Assembly: GCA_964346535.1 (NCBI GenBank)
Contig: CAYFUN010000006.1
Coordinates: forward strand, 1 to 48,288
Origin: Neofamilia sp964346535
GTDB taxonomy: Bacteria > Bacillota > Clostridia > Tissierellales > Peptoniphilaceae
Direction: 5' to 3'
Length of the DNA stretch: 48,288 nt
Both the position numbers and the translations under genes were made by a program. How positions within the stretch are numbered: position 1 is the first letter of the stretch; every line of letters begins with the position of its first letter. The notes below the pieces were generated by a model. The model saw nothing but the letters and a program-made list of their open reading frames with translations, was not told the origin of the DNA and did no database searches. Shown here piece by piece: positions 15,945 to 24,840 of this stretch.

Positions 15945-16904
15945 ATGAGTTTTTCAAATGATGCAAAAAATGAGGGAGCTAGGGTCCAACTAGAATCTTC
16001 AAAACTCATATTAGCTGAACTTTCGGCCTTTGTTAGAACTTGTTGTGAGATAAAAATAAAAACAAACAAGGTATCACTAGAATTTGTCACAGAAAATGCC
16101 TCAACAGCCAGGAGGATTTTCACCCACTTAAAGGGCTATTCAAACCAGCTTGAAGCCTATAGAAAAAAATCAACCAGTCTAGTCCAAAATGGCCAGTATA
16201 TAATAGTAATGAATGACAAGTATGCCATTGACGATCTTCTCCATGACACAAACTTTATTTTCAATGGCCAGTACTTTAGCAAGGGATCTTATATAATGGC
16301 TGACAAACTTAAGTCAGACAAAGAAGAAAGAGCCTATATAAGGGGAGCCTTTTTAGGAGCAGGGTCTATTACAAATCCAGAAAAATCCTATCACTTGGAA
16401 ATTGTCTGCAGGGACTCAGACTTTGCTGAAGATTTAAAAAACATTATAAATAAAAAAGGTCTCAAGGCTAGGACCTCACAGAGAAAAAATTCATATATAG
16501 TCTATATTAAAGAAGCAGAACAAATTTCAGACTTTATGGCCCTAATTGGCCTTAGCCAAAGTCTCTTAAAATTTGAAAACATAAGAGTTATAAAAGACTT
16601 GAGAAACAATGTTAACAGGGTTGTAAATTGTGAAACTGCAAATATAAACAAACAGATTGAAGCTGCTCAAAAACAAATAGCAGATATAAATTATTTAAAA
16701 GAAATAGGAAAGTACCAAGGCCTTTCAGATGATATAAAAGAGATAGCACAAATTAGGCTGGAAAACGAATACTATACCTTAAAGGAAATTGCAGAAAAAA
16801 CTAAGGACAAGTATACAAGGTCAGGAGTAAATTACAGATTAAAAAAAATTAGTAAAATGGCAGAAAAACATAGGGGTGCAGAAGATGAAAGAAATGAAGG
16901 TTAA
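15945..16904 (+). CDS. whiA: Sporulation/division regulator WhiA
   Basis: A 319-residue WhiA with an N-terminal LAGLIDADG-like fold (RGAFLGAGSITNPEKSYHLE near residues 119-140 is the landmark) and a C-terminal helix-turn-helix (about 225-315). WhiA proteins bind DNA, affecting sporulation in Streptomyces and division and chromosome segregation in Bacillus. I choose ATG 15945 since the protein then starts MSFSNDAKNEG, like Bacillus WhiA (MSF..); GTG 15933 is too close to the GAGGA site at 15926-15930. Its last 20 bases overlap the HPr gene. Confidence 0.93.
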   Translation: MSFSNDAKNEGARVQLESSKLILAELSAFVRTCCEIKIKTNKVSLEFVTENASTARRIFTHLKGYSNQLEAYRKKSTSLVQNGQYIIVMNDKYAIDDLLHDTNFIFNGQYFSKGSYIMADKLKSDKEERAYIRGAFLGAGSITNPEKSYHLEIVCRDSDFAEDLKNIINKKGLKARTSQRKNSYIVYIKEAEQISDFMALIGLSQSLLKFENIRVIKDLRNNVNRVVNCETANINKQIEAAQKQIADINYLKEIGKYQGLSDDIKEIAQIRLENEYYTLKEIAEKTKDKYTRSGVNYRLKKISKMAEKHRGAEDERNEG

Positions 16905-17142
16905 GTTAGTAAATGAAGAAGGCCTACATGGTAGGGCAGCAGCAAACTTTGTAAAAGTAGCTGGACAATTTGAATCTGAGGTAAAACTCGTTTCTGATGG
17001 CGTATCAGTAAACGGCAAAAGCATAATAGGAATAATGTCCCTAGGTGCATTTTGTGGAGAAGAACTTACAATTAAAACTGACGGACCTGATGAGAATGTA
17101 GCCCTAAGAACTTTAGTTGATTTAATAAATCAAAAGCTATAA
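16885..17142 (+). CDS. HPr phosphocarrier protein
   Basis: An 85-residue HPr-family protein. With ATG 16885 (AGGGG upstream at 16872-16876) the active histidine is exactly His15 in GLHGRAA, with Arg17, and the regulatory serine is Ser46 in GKSIIGIMSL, so both EI/EIIA phosphotransfer and HPr-kinase control are possible. The usual ARPA after His15 is GRAA. In Bacillus the same place after whiA is held by Crh, which has Gln15; this protein keeps His15 and so can act in the PTS. It may be the organism's HPr, but other copies cannot be excluded from one window. It overlaps whiA by 20 bases and is followed by a terminator. Confidence 0.9.
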   Translation: MKEMKVKLVNEEGLHGRAAANFVKVAGQFESEVKLVSDGVSVNGKSIIGIMSLGAFCGEELTIKTDGPDENVALRTLVDLINQKL

Positions 17143-17163
17143 AAATAAAATAAAAAAGATTGC

Positions 17164-17201
17164 AAAGCTATGCTTAAATTTATCCAAGTATAGCTTTTTT
17201 T
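17164..17201 (+). terminator. Terminator after HPr
   Basis: AAAGCTATGCTT (17164-17175) pairs with AAGTATAGCTTT (17186-17197), with one wobble and a ten-base loop, then a T-run. It isolates rpoB from the upstream operon. Confidence 0.9.
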
Positions 17202-17228
17202 GTCGGAAAATTTTTTCTTTTAAATTAA

Positions 17229-17257
17229 TTGACTAACAAATATTCATGTGATACAAT
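17229..17257 (+). promoter_or_regulatory. rpoBC promoter
   Basis: TTGACT (17229-17234), exactly 17 bases, TACAAT (17252-17257), with TGTGA making a TRTGn extended -10: one of the best promoters in the window. The leader is about 95 bases and contains a nine-base inverted repeat, 17268-17276 with 17302-17310, of unknown role. Confidence 0.85.
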
Positions 17258-17359
17258 AAATCATTGAATAATATAATTTAAATTGGGGTCTTATGCTCTA
17301 TTTATATTATAGAAGATAGTTATTGATATAGATGTTCAAGTGAGAGGTGAGGTTTTTTC

Positions 17360-20300
17360 ATGACAAATCCTGTAAATTATGGCAAAAGAGTTAGGGTTTC
17401 TTATTCTAGAATCAAAGAAGTTATAGATCCGCCTAACTTAATTGAAGTTCAAACAAACTCTTTTAAGTGGTTTCTAAATGAAGGCTTAAAAGAAGTGCTC
17501 CAAGATGTTTCTCCTATAGAAGACTATACTGGAGATTTGGTCATGGAGTTTGTTGAGCATAAAATAGGTGAAGACAAAAAGTACACAGAAGAGGAAGCTA
17601 AAGACCATGATGCCAATTATTCTGCCCCTCTAACTGTTAAGGTAAGGTTACACAACAAGTCTACCATGGAAATTAAGGAACAGGAAGTATTTATGGGCGA
17701 CATGCCTATGATGACTGAAACAGGTACCTTTATTATTAACGGTGCAGAGAGAGTTGTTGTTAACCAGCTAGTTAGATCACCTGGCGTGTATTACAAATTA
17801 GAAAGAGACAAAACAGGTAAGCCTCTTTATTCTTCTACTTTAATTCCAAATAGAGGAGCTTGGATTGAGTTTGAATCTGACTCTAAAGACATAGTCTATA
17901 CTAGAATAGATAGAAATAGAAAAATTCCTATGACAATTTTAGTAAGGGCTTTAGGAGTTGAAACCAAGTCAGAAATTCTAGATACCTTTGGCGAAAGCGA
18001 AGAGCTTTTAGCTACATTAGAAAAAGACTTGACCCAAAATAGAGAAGAAGCAATTATCGAAATTTATAAAAAGTTAAGACCTGGAGAGCCTCCTACTTTA
18101 GACTCAGCCACATCTTTATTTAACAATATGTTCTTTGAACATAAAAGATATGACCTAGCAAATGTAGGCAGGTACAAATTTAATAAAAAATTAGCCCTTG
18201 CTTCTAGAATTAAAGGCTTTGTAGCAGCAGACAATATAGTTGACAGAGAAACTGGAGAAATTATTGTTACCAAAGGCTCAGAAATTACAGAAGAAATCGC
18301 TAAAGAAATAGAATATGCAGGTATTAACCTAGTTACTATTTTAAACAAAGACGAAGAAGAAGTTAAAGTTTTAGGCAACAACTTTGTAGATGTTGAAGCC
18401 TTTGACATTGACCTTAGTAAATACGGTTTGAAAGACAAGGTATACTATCCTTTAATGAAAGAACTTTTAGAAAACTTTGAAGGAGAAGACCTTGATTTTG
18501 AGATTGAACAAAATATAAAAAACCTTAGTCCAAAACACGTTCTTAGAGATGATATTTTAGCATCTGTATCTTATGAACTTGGACTATTTAAAGGTATTGG
18601 CCTAATTGACGATATTGACCACTTAGGTAATAGAAGAATTAGATCAGTTGGAGAGCTTTTACAAAACCAATACAGGATAGGTTTTTCTAGAATGGAAAGA
18701 GCTATTAGAGAAAAAATGACCATCCAAGATATGGAATCTAATACTCCACAATCTCTAATTAACATTAGACCTTTAACTGCAGCAGTTAAGGAGTTCTTTG
18801 GTTCTTCACAATTATCTCAATTCATGGACCAGACAAATCCTCTATCTGAACTAACTCACAAGAGAAGAATGAATGCTCTTGGACCTGGCGGTTTAAGTAG
18901 AGACAGGGCTGGAATGGAAGTTAGAGACGTTCACAACTCCCACTATGGAAGAATGTGTCCAATTGAAACTCCAGAAGGACCTAACATCGGTCTTATAACA
19001 TCTCTTGCAACCTATGCTAGAATTAATGATTTTGGTTTTATTGAAGCGCCTTTTAGAAAGGTAGTAAAACCAGAGGGCAAGGTTACAAATGAAATTGAAT
19101 ATATAACAGCAGACATTGAAGACAGGCACATTATTGCCCAATCAAATGAACCCCTTGATGAAAATGGCTACTTTATCAACGAAAGAGTTGTAGCCAGAGG
19201 TATTAACGGGGTAGTTGACGTCTACGACGTAAAAGATATTGACTACATGGATGTATCACCTAGACAAATTGTTTCAGTTGGTACTGCCATGATTCCTTTC
19301 TTAGAAAACGACGACGCCAACCGTGCCCTAATGGGTGCAAACATGCAGCGTCAAGCTGTTCCTCTATGCTTTACTGAAGCTCCAATTATTGGAACTGGTA
19401 TTGAATACAAGGCAGCCAAAGACTCTGGTGTTGTAATTGTAAATAAAGAAGATGGAGTGGTTTCAAAAATCTGTGCTGACTACATCGAAGTTAAAGCAGA
19501 TTCAGACGGCTCTATTCACAAGTATAAATTAAAGAAATTTAGAAGGGCCAACGCTGGTACAACTATTAACCAAAGACCTATTGTTCACTTAGGTGACAAG
19601 GTTTCTGCTGACCAAGTTATAGCTGACGGACCTTCAACTGACCAAGGTGAAATGGCCTTAGGTAGAAATATTAGAATTGCCTTTATGAACTGGGAAGGTT
19701 ATAACTACGAAGACGCTATGTTAATTTCTGAAGACCTAGTTATAGAAGACAAACTAACATCAGTTCACATAGAAGAATATGAATCTGAAGCAAGAGAAAC
19801 AAAACTTGGTTCAGAAGAAATTTCTAGAGACATTCCTAACGTTGGGGAAGACATGTTAAAAGACCTTGACGAAAGAGGAATAATTAGAATTGGTGCAGAA
19901 GTTAGGTCTGGAGACATCCTAGTTGGTAAGGTAACTCCTAAGGGAGAAACTGAACTTTCACCTGAAGAGAGACTTTTAAGGGCGATTTTTGGCGAAAAGG
20001 CCAGAGAAGTTAGAGACACATCCTTAAGAGTTCCTCACGGAGAAGCGGGAATTGTTATAGACGTAAAGACCTTTACTAGAGAAAATGGCGACGAGCTAAA
20101 TCCTGGCGTAAATGAAATGGTTAGGGTTTATGTTGCAACTAAAAGAAAGATCTCTGTTGGTGACAAAATGTGTGGCCGTCACGGTAACAAGGGTGTAATT
20201 TCTAGAATTTTACCAAGAGAAGACATGCCTTATCTACCAGATGGAACTCCAATAGAAATTGTTCTTAACCCACTAGGGGTACCTTCAAGAATGAACCTAG

Positions 20301-21040
20301 GCCAAGTACTAGAAGTTCACTTAGGTCTAGCAGCTAAAAAACTAGGCTGGCATGTAGCTACATCTGTATTTGATGGAGCCAACGAATACGACATTGCCGA
20401 AGCCTTAAAAGAAGCAGGATATTCTGAAGATGGAAAGATCCAACTAAGAGACGGTAGAAGTGGAGAAAAATTTGACCACCCAGTTACTGTTGGTTATATG
20501 TATATGCTAAAACTTCACCACTTAGTAGACGAAAAAATCCACGCTAGGTCAACTGGACCATACTCACTAGTAACCCAACAACCTCTAGGAGGTAAGGCTC
20601 AATTTGGTGGCCAAAGGTTTGGGGAAATGGAAGTTTGGGCCCTAGAAGCCTATGGTGCATCTCATACCCTACAAGAAATGCTAACTATAAAGTCAGACGA
20701 TATTGTAGGTAGAGTTAAGACCTATGAGGCTATAGTAAAGGGAGAAAATATTCCAGAGCCTGGTATACCAGAATCATTTAAGGTTTTAATCAAGGAATTA
20801 CAATCACTTGCCCTTGACGTAAAAGTTCTAGACCTTGACAACAATGAAATGAACTTAGACGACGACATAGATGATGAATTAAGTAAAATTGATTCTAGAT
20901 CAGACAAGTATGAAGACGACGAAGCTGACCTAGGCCAAGACAAGAATGTAATTTCAGGTATTAGAAAAATTGGAGAAGACGAGATCCCAGAAGGGTTTAA
21001 CTTTTCTGACGATGAAGATTACGAAGACGACGAAGATTAA
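17360..21040 (+). CDS. rpoB: RNA polymerase subunit beta RpoB
   Basis: The 1226-residue beta subunit of RNA polymerase, with a strong GAGGTGAGG site before ATG 17360. Landmarks include the rifampicin region GSSQLSQFMDQTNPLSE, the following GPGGLSRDRAGMEVRDVH, the catalytic-core CPIETPEGPNIGLI, and C-terminal GGKAQFGGQRFGEMEVWALE. The residue equal to E. coli Ser531 is Asn505 (codon 18872-18874), in HKRRMNALGPGG; the other classic rifampicin-contact positions (E. coli Gln513, Asp516, His526) are unchanged. After the conserved end near residue 1160 there is an acidic tail of about 60 residues with runs of Asp/Glu. It is followed 48 bases later by rpoC. rplJ-rplL are not upstream. Confidence 0.98.
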   Translation: MTNPVNYGKRVRVSYSRIKEVIDPPNLIEVQTNSFKWFLNEGLKEVLQDVSPIEDYTGDLVMEFVEHKIGEDKKYTEEEAKDHDANYSAPLTVKVRLHNKSTMEIKEQEVFMGDMPMMTETGTFIINGAERVVVNQLVRSPGVYYKLERDKTGKPLYSSTLIPNRGAWIEFESDSKDIVYTRIDRNRKIPMTILVRALGVETKSEILDTFGESEELLATLEKDLTQNREEAIIEIYKKLRPGEPPTLDSATSLFNNMFFEHKRYDLANVGRYKFNKKLALASRIKGFVAADNIVDRETGEIIVTKGSEITEEIAKEIEYAGINLVTILNKDEEEVKVLGNNFVDVEAFDIDLSKYGLKDKVYYPLMKELLENFEGEDLDFEIEQNIKNLSPKHVLRDDILASVSYELGLFKGIGLIDDIDHLGNRRIRSVGELLQNQYRIGFSRMERAIREKMTIQDMESNTPQSLINIRPLTAAVKEFFGSSQLSQFMDQTNPLSELTHKRRMNALGPGGLSRDRAGMEVRDVHNSHYGRMCPIETPEGPNIGLITSLATYARINDFGFIEAPFRKVVKPEGKVTNEIEYITADIEDRHIIAQSNEPLDENGYFINERVVARGINGVVDVYDVKDIDYMDVSPRQIVSVGTAMIPFLENDDANRALMGANMQRQAVPLCFTEAPIIGTGIEYKAAKDSGVVIVNKEDGVVSKICADYIEVKADSDGSIHKYKLKKFRRANAGTTINQRPIVHLGDKVSADQVIADGPSTDQGEMALGRNIRIAFMNWEGYNYEDAMLISEDLVIEDKLTSVHIEEYESEARETKLGSEEISRDIPNVGEDMLKDLDERGIIRIGAEVRSGDILVGKVTPKGETELSPEERLLRAIFGEKAREVRDTSLRVPHGEAGIVIDVKTFTRENGDELNPGVNEMVRVYVATKRKISVGDKMCGRHGNKGVISRILPREDMPYLPDGTPIEIVLNPLGVPSRMNLGQVLEVHLGLAAKKLGWHVATSVFDGANEYDIAEALKEAGYSEDGKIQLRDGRSGEKFDHPVTVGYMYMLKLHHLVDEKIHARSTGPYSLVTQQPLGGKAQFGGQRFGEMEVWALEAYGASHTLQEMLTIKSDDIVGRVKTYEAIVKGENIPEPGIPESFKVLIKELQSLALDVKVLDLDNNEMNLDDDIDDELSKIDSRSDKYEDDEADLGQDKNVISGIRKIGEDEIPEGFNFSDDEDYEDDED

Positions 21041-21088
21041 TATTTCTTTTAGATAGACAAGAAATGTTTTATGAAGGGAGCGACTCTT

Positions 21089-24000
21089 TTGGAAAATAAA
21101 GATGTAATAAATTCTATAGAGATTGGATTAGCATCATCAGATAAAATAAGACAATGGTCCTATGGGGAAGTAAAAAAACCAGAAACCATTAATTATAGAA
21201 CATTAAAACCTGAAAAAGAAGGTCTTTTTTGCGAAAAAATATTTGGACCAGTTAAAGACTGGGAATGTAATTGCGGCAAGTATAAGAGAGTAAGATACAA
21301 GGGAGTAGTATGTGAAAAGTGTGGCGTTGAAGTTACCAAGGCCAAGGTTCGTAGAGAGAGAATGGGCCATATAGAACTAGCTACACCAGTTTCTCACATT
21401 TGGTATTTCAAAGGAATCCCATCTAGAATGGGGCTCCTACTTGATATGAGTCCAAAGGAACTTGAAAGAGTTTTATACTATGCATCTTATGTAGTAACAG
21501 AAATCCACGAAGATGGCACAGGTCTATTTGACAAGCAACTTCTTGGAGAAATGGAATATAGAGAGCTAAAGGCTGAGTTTGGAGACAAGTTTGAAGCCAT
21601 GATGGGCGCCGAAGCTATTAAGTATCTACTAGAAAAAGTAGACCTTGAAAAAGAATCTAAAGAGCTAAGGGCAGAACTTGAAGATGCTAGAGGCCAAAAG
21701 AAGAGAAGAATTTCTAGAAGACTAGAAATAATTGAAGCCTTTTTAAATTCAAACAACAGACCTGAATGGATGATTTTAGATGTCCTACCAGTAATTCCAC
21801 CAGACCTAAGACCAATGGTCCAACTTGATGGTGGCAGGTTTGCAACATCAGACTTAAACGACCTTTATAGAAGGGTAATAAATAGAAACAACAGACTTAA
21901 AAAATTATTAGATATAGGAGCACCTGATATCATTGTTAGAAATGAAAAGAGGATGCTTCAAGAAGCAGTTGATGCTTTAATTGACAACGGTAGACGTGGA
22001 AGACCTGTAACAGGAGCAGGTAACAGACCGTTAAAATCACTTTCTGAAATGCTTAAGGGTAAGCAAGGTAGGTTTAGACAAAACCTACTAGGAAAGAGAG
22101 TTGACTATTCTGGCCGTTCAGTAATTGTAGTAGGACCAGAATTAAAATTCCACCAATGTGGGCTACCAAAGACTATGGCCTTAGAATTATTTAAGCCATA
22201 TGTAATGAAAGAGCTAGTAGAAGATGGCTATGTTCACAATATAAAATCTGCCAAGAGAATGGTAGAAAGACAAAACCCACAAGTTTGGGACATCCTAGAC
22301 AGGGTTATAAAAGACCATCCAGTTCTACTAAACAGGGCACCGACCCTACACAGACTTGGTATCCAAGCCTTTGAACCAGTTTTAGTAGAAGGCAAGGCTA
22401 TTAAACTTCACCCACTAGCATGTACTGCCTACAACGCAGACTTTGACGGGGACCAAATGGCTGTCCACTTACCACTATCTGCTGAAGCCCAAGCTGAAGC
22501 CAGACTTTTAATGCTTTCAACTAACAACGTTTTAGGCCTAAAAGACGGTAAGCCAATTGTAACTCCTACCCAAGACATGGTACTGGGCATGTACTATTTA
22601 ACTATGGAAGCCAAAGAGCCAGTTAAGGGAGACGGCATGGTATTCTCAGATATGGCAGAGCTTCTACAAGCCTACAACACAGGCAGCGTTCATATCCACG
22701 CCCATGTAAAATTAAGGATAAGAGACGAAGAAGGCAAGTCTGTTTTAATTCCAGGAACAATTGGAAGATTTATTATCAACCAATATATTAAACAAGACCT
22801 AGGCTTTGTAGACAGAGAAGTAGACAAGTATGGCCTTGAAATAAACAGGGTTATAAATAAGTCTCTCCTTGGAAAAATCATAGAAAAAACTTATGAAAAC
22901 CACGGCAACATGGAAACAGTAGAATTTGTTGACACTGTTAAATCCCTAGGTTATAAGTACTCAACCAAGGGAGCAATCACAATTTCTTTTGGAGACATTC
23001 ACGTTCCAGAAGAAAAACAAGCTATGATTGACCAGGCTGAAAAAGAAGTAGACAAGTATGAAAAAGCCTATAGAAGAGGACTTATTTCAGACGAAGAAAG
23101 ATACGAAAAGGTAATTGAAATTTGGTCTAAGGTAACAGACGAACTTACTGATAAGGTAATGACTACCTTTGACTATGACAACTCAATTTTTATCATGGCA
23201 GACTCAGGAGCCAGAGGTTCTAAGAACCAAATTTCTCAGCTAGCAGGAATGCGTGGACTAATGGCTTCACCTACAGGAAGAATTATTGAAGTACCAATTA
23301 CTTCTAACTTCCGTGAAGGTCTATCTGTACTTGAGTTCTTCATGTCTACACACGGATCTAGAAAGGGACTTGCAGATACAGCTTTAAGAACAGCGGACTC
23401 AGGATATTTAACTAGAAGACTAGTAGACGTATCCCAAGAAGTTATTATTAAAGAAGAAGACTGTGGCACTGAAGGATATTCAGTAATCAAAGCTTTTGTA
23501 GATGGCAAGGAATTAATTGAATCCCTAGAAGACAGAATTACGGGAAGATATACCCATGAAGAAATTGTTCATCCAGAGACAGGCAAGGTCTTAATTGGCA
23601 AAAACGAAATGATAACAGCAACAATTGCAGGAAAAATTGTAGATGCTGGCATCAAAGAAGTAAAAGTAAGAACAGTCTTTAACTGTAAGACCAAGGGCGG
23701 AATTTGCTCTCACTGCTATGGTATGAACCTAGCAAATGGATCAAAAGTTGGCCTAGGAGAAGCTGTAGGAATTATTGCAGCCCAATCAATTGGTGAACCA
23801 GGAACCCAGCTTACAATGAGAACCTTCCATACAGGTGGTGTAGCTTCAGCATCAGACATTACCCAAGGTCTTCCAAGGGTTGAAGAGCTATTTGAAGCTA
23901 GAAAACCAAAGGGACTTGCTATTATTTCTGAAATAGATGGTACAGTTAAAATTGAAAGTGAAAATAGAAAAAAAGAAGTAGTAATAACTGCTGACAATGG

Positions 24001-24661
24001 CGACCAAGAAAGATACAATATCGTCTACGGAGCCATTGTAAAAGTAAAAGACGGCGACAAGGTAGAATCAGGAGACGAACTTACAAGTGGTTCAGTATAT
24101 CCTCAAGACCTACTTCGCATAAAGGGAACCAAGGGAGTTCAAGACTATATCCTAAAAGAAGTCCAAAGAGTTTATAGACTTCAAGGGGTAGACATTAACG
24201 ACAAGCACATTGAAGTTATAGTTCGCCAAATGCTAGCCAACATAAAAGTTGAAGAAGCAGGAGGCACAAATCTACTACCAGGATCCTATGTAAAAGTAGA
24301 AGCCTTTAACGAAGCCAATGAAATAGCTAAAGAAAATGGTCTAGAAGAAGCCAAAGGTATCCCAGCTCTAATGGGAATAACCAAGGCATCCCTAGAAACT
24401 GATTCCTTTCTATCAGCTGCATCCTTCCAAGAAACAACAAAAGTTTTAACAGATGCATCAATAAAAGGAAAATCAGACTCATTAGTTGGCCTAAAAGAAA
24501 ATGTAATTATCGGCCAATTAATACCAGCAGGAAGTGGACTAAGAAAATATAAAAACTTAGAAATCTACGACCAAGAAACAGGAGAAAACTTATCCCAACT
24601 AAATCTTCAAATTCAAGAAGAATTAGAAGAAGCTGAAGGAGAAGCACCTGCAGAAAATTAA
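21089..24661 (+). CDS. rpoC: RNA polymerase subunit beta-prime RpoC
   Basis: The 1190-residue catalytic subunit. The start is probably TTG 21089, eight bases after AAGGGAG (21074-21080), which gives the usual short lead before IEIGLASSDKIRQWS; ATG 21071 overlaps that ribosome site. The zinc-binding CNCGKYKRVRYKG..CEKC lies near residues 54-75. The catalytic NADFDGDQMAVHLP with three Mg-binding Asp starts at residue 449, the trigger-loop region GLMASPTGRIIEVPI comes later, and the second Cys cluster CKTKGGICSHCYG follows. The C-terminal end is acidic (EELEEAEGEAPAEN). It is co-transcribed with rpoB and ends at a strong terminator. Confidence 0.97.
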   Translation: MENKDVINSIEIGLASSDKIRQWSYGEVKKPETINYRTLKPEKEGLFCEKIFGPVKDWECNCGKYKRVRYKGVVCEKCGVEVTKAKVRRERMGHIELATPVSHIWYFKGIPSRMGLLLDMSPKELERVLYYASYVVTEIHEDGTGLFDKQLLGEMEYRELKAEFGDKFEAMMGAEAIKYLLEKVDLEKESKELRAELEDARGQKKRRISRRLEIIEAFLNSNNRPEWMILDVLPVIPPDLRPMVQLDGGRFATSDLNDLYRRVINRNNRLKKLLDIGAPDIIVRNEKRMLQEAVDALIDNGRRGRPVTGAGNRPLKSLSEMLKGKQGRFRQNLLGKRVDYSGRSVIVVGPELKFHQCGLPKTMALELFKPYVMKELVEDGYVHNIKSAKRMVERQNPQVWDILDRVIKDHPVLLNRAPTLHRLGIQAFEPVLVEGKAIKLHPLACTAYNADFDGDQMAVHLPLSAEAQAEARLLMLSTNNVLGLKDGKPIVTPTQDMVLGMYYLTMEAKEPVKGDGMVFSDMAELLQAYNTGSVHIHAHVKLRIRDEEGKSVLIPGTIGRFIINQYIKQDLGFVDREVDKYGLEINRVINKSLLGKIIEKTYENHGNMETVEFVDTVKSLGYKYSTKGAITISFGDIHVPEEKQAMIDQAEKEVDKYEKAYRRGLISDEERYEKVIEIWSKVTDELTDKVMTTFDYDNSIFIMADSGARGSKNQISQLAGMRGLMASPTGRIIEVPITSNFREGLSVLEFFMSTHGSRKGLADTALRTADSGYLTRRLVDVSQEVIIKEEDCGTEGYSVIKAFVDGKELIESLEDRITGRYTHEEIVHPETGKVLIGKNEMITATIAGKIVDAGIKEVKVRTVFNCKTKGGICSHCYGMNLANGSKVGLGEAVGIIAAQSIGEPGTQLTMRTFHTGGVASASDITQGLPRVEELFEARKPKGLAIISEIDGTVKIESENRKKEVVITADNGDQERYNIVYGAIVKVKDGDKVESGDELTSGSVYPQDLLRIKGTKGVQDYILKEVQRVYRLQGVDINDKHIEVIVRQMLANIKVEEAGGTNLLPGSYVKVEAFNEANEIAKENGLEEAKGIPALMGITKASLETDSFLSAASFQETTKVLTDASIKGKSDSLVGLKENVIIGQLIPAGSGLRKYKNLEIYDQETGENLSQLNLQIQEELEEAEGEAPAEN

Positions 24662-24673
24662 AAACAAAATTTA

Positions 24674-24712
24674 AAAACAAATCCAGGAAATTATACCTGG
24701 GTTTGTTTTTTA
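24674..24712 (+). terminator. rpoBC terminator
   Basis: AAAACAAATCCAGG (24674-24687) pairs with CCTGGGTTTGTTTT (24696-24709), with one wobble and an eight-base loop, running into Ts. Confidence 0.9.
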
Positions 24713-24785
24713 TTTTGCTCTTTATAAATATAAGGTCGATGAATCATAGAAACAAGCTGCTTATCTATTCTATAAACTTATAAAA

Positions 24786-24796
24786 TGTGATATAAT
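24786..24796 (+). promoter_or_regulatory. Extended -10 for recJ operon
   Basis: TGTGA followed by TATAAT (24791-24796), a full TRTGn extended -10; no good -35. The leader is about 38 bases. Confidence 0.65.
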
Positions 24797-24840
24797 TTTA
24801 TAATGACAAATTATTTTTAGGAAAAATTGGTGGTAAAAAA

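Noticed and set aside
18893..19141. 82-residue Cys-containing reading frame on the minus strand
   Set aside because: It lies antisense within the most conserved part of rpoB, with no ribosome site or promoter; a shadow of the real gene.
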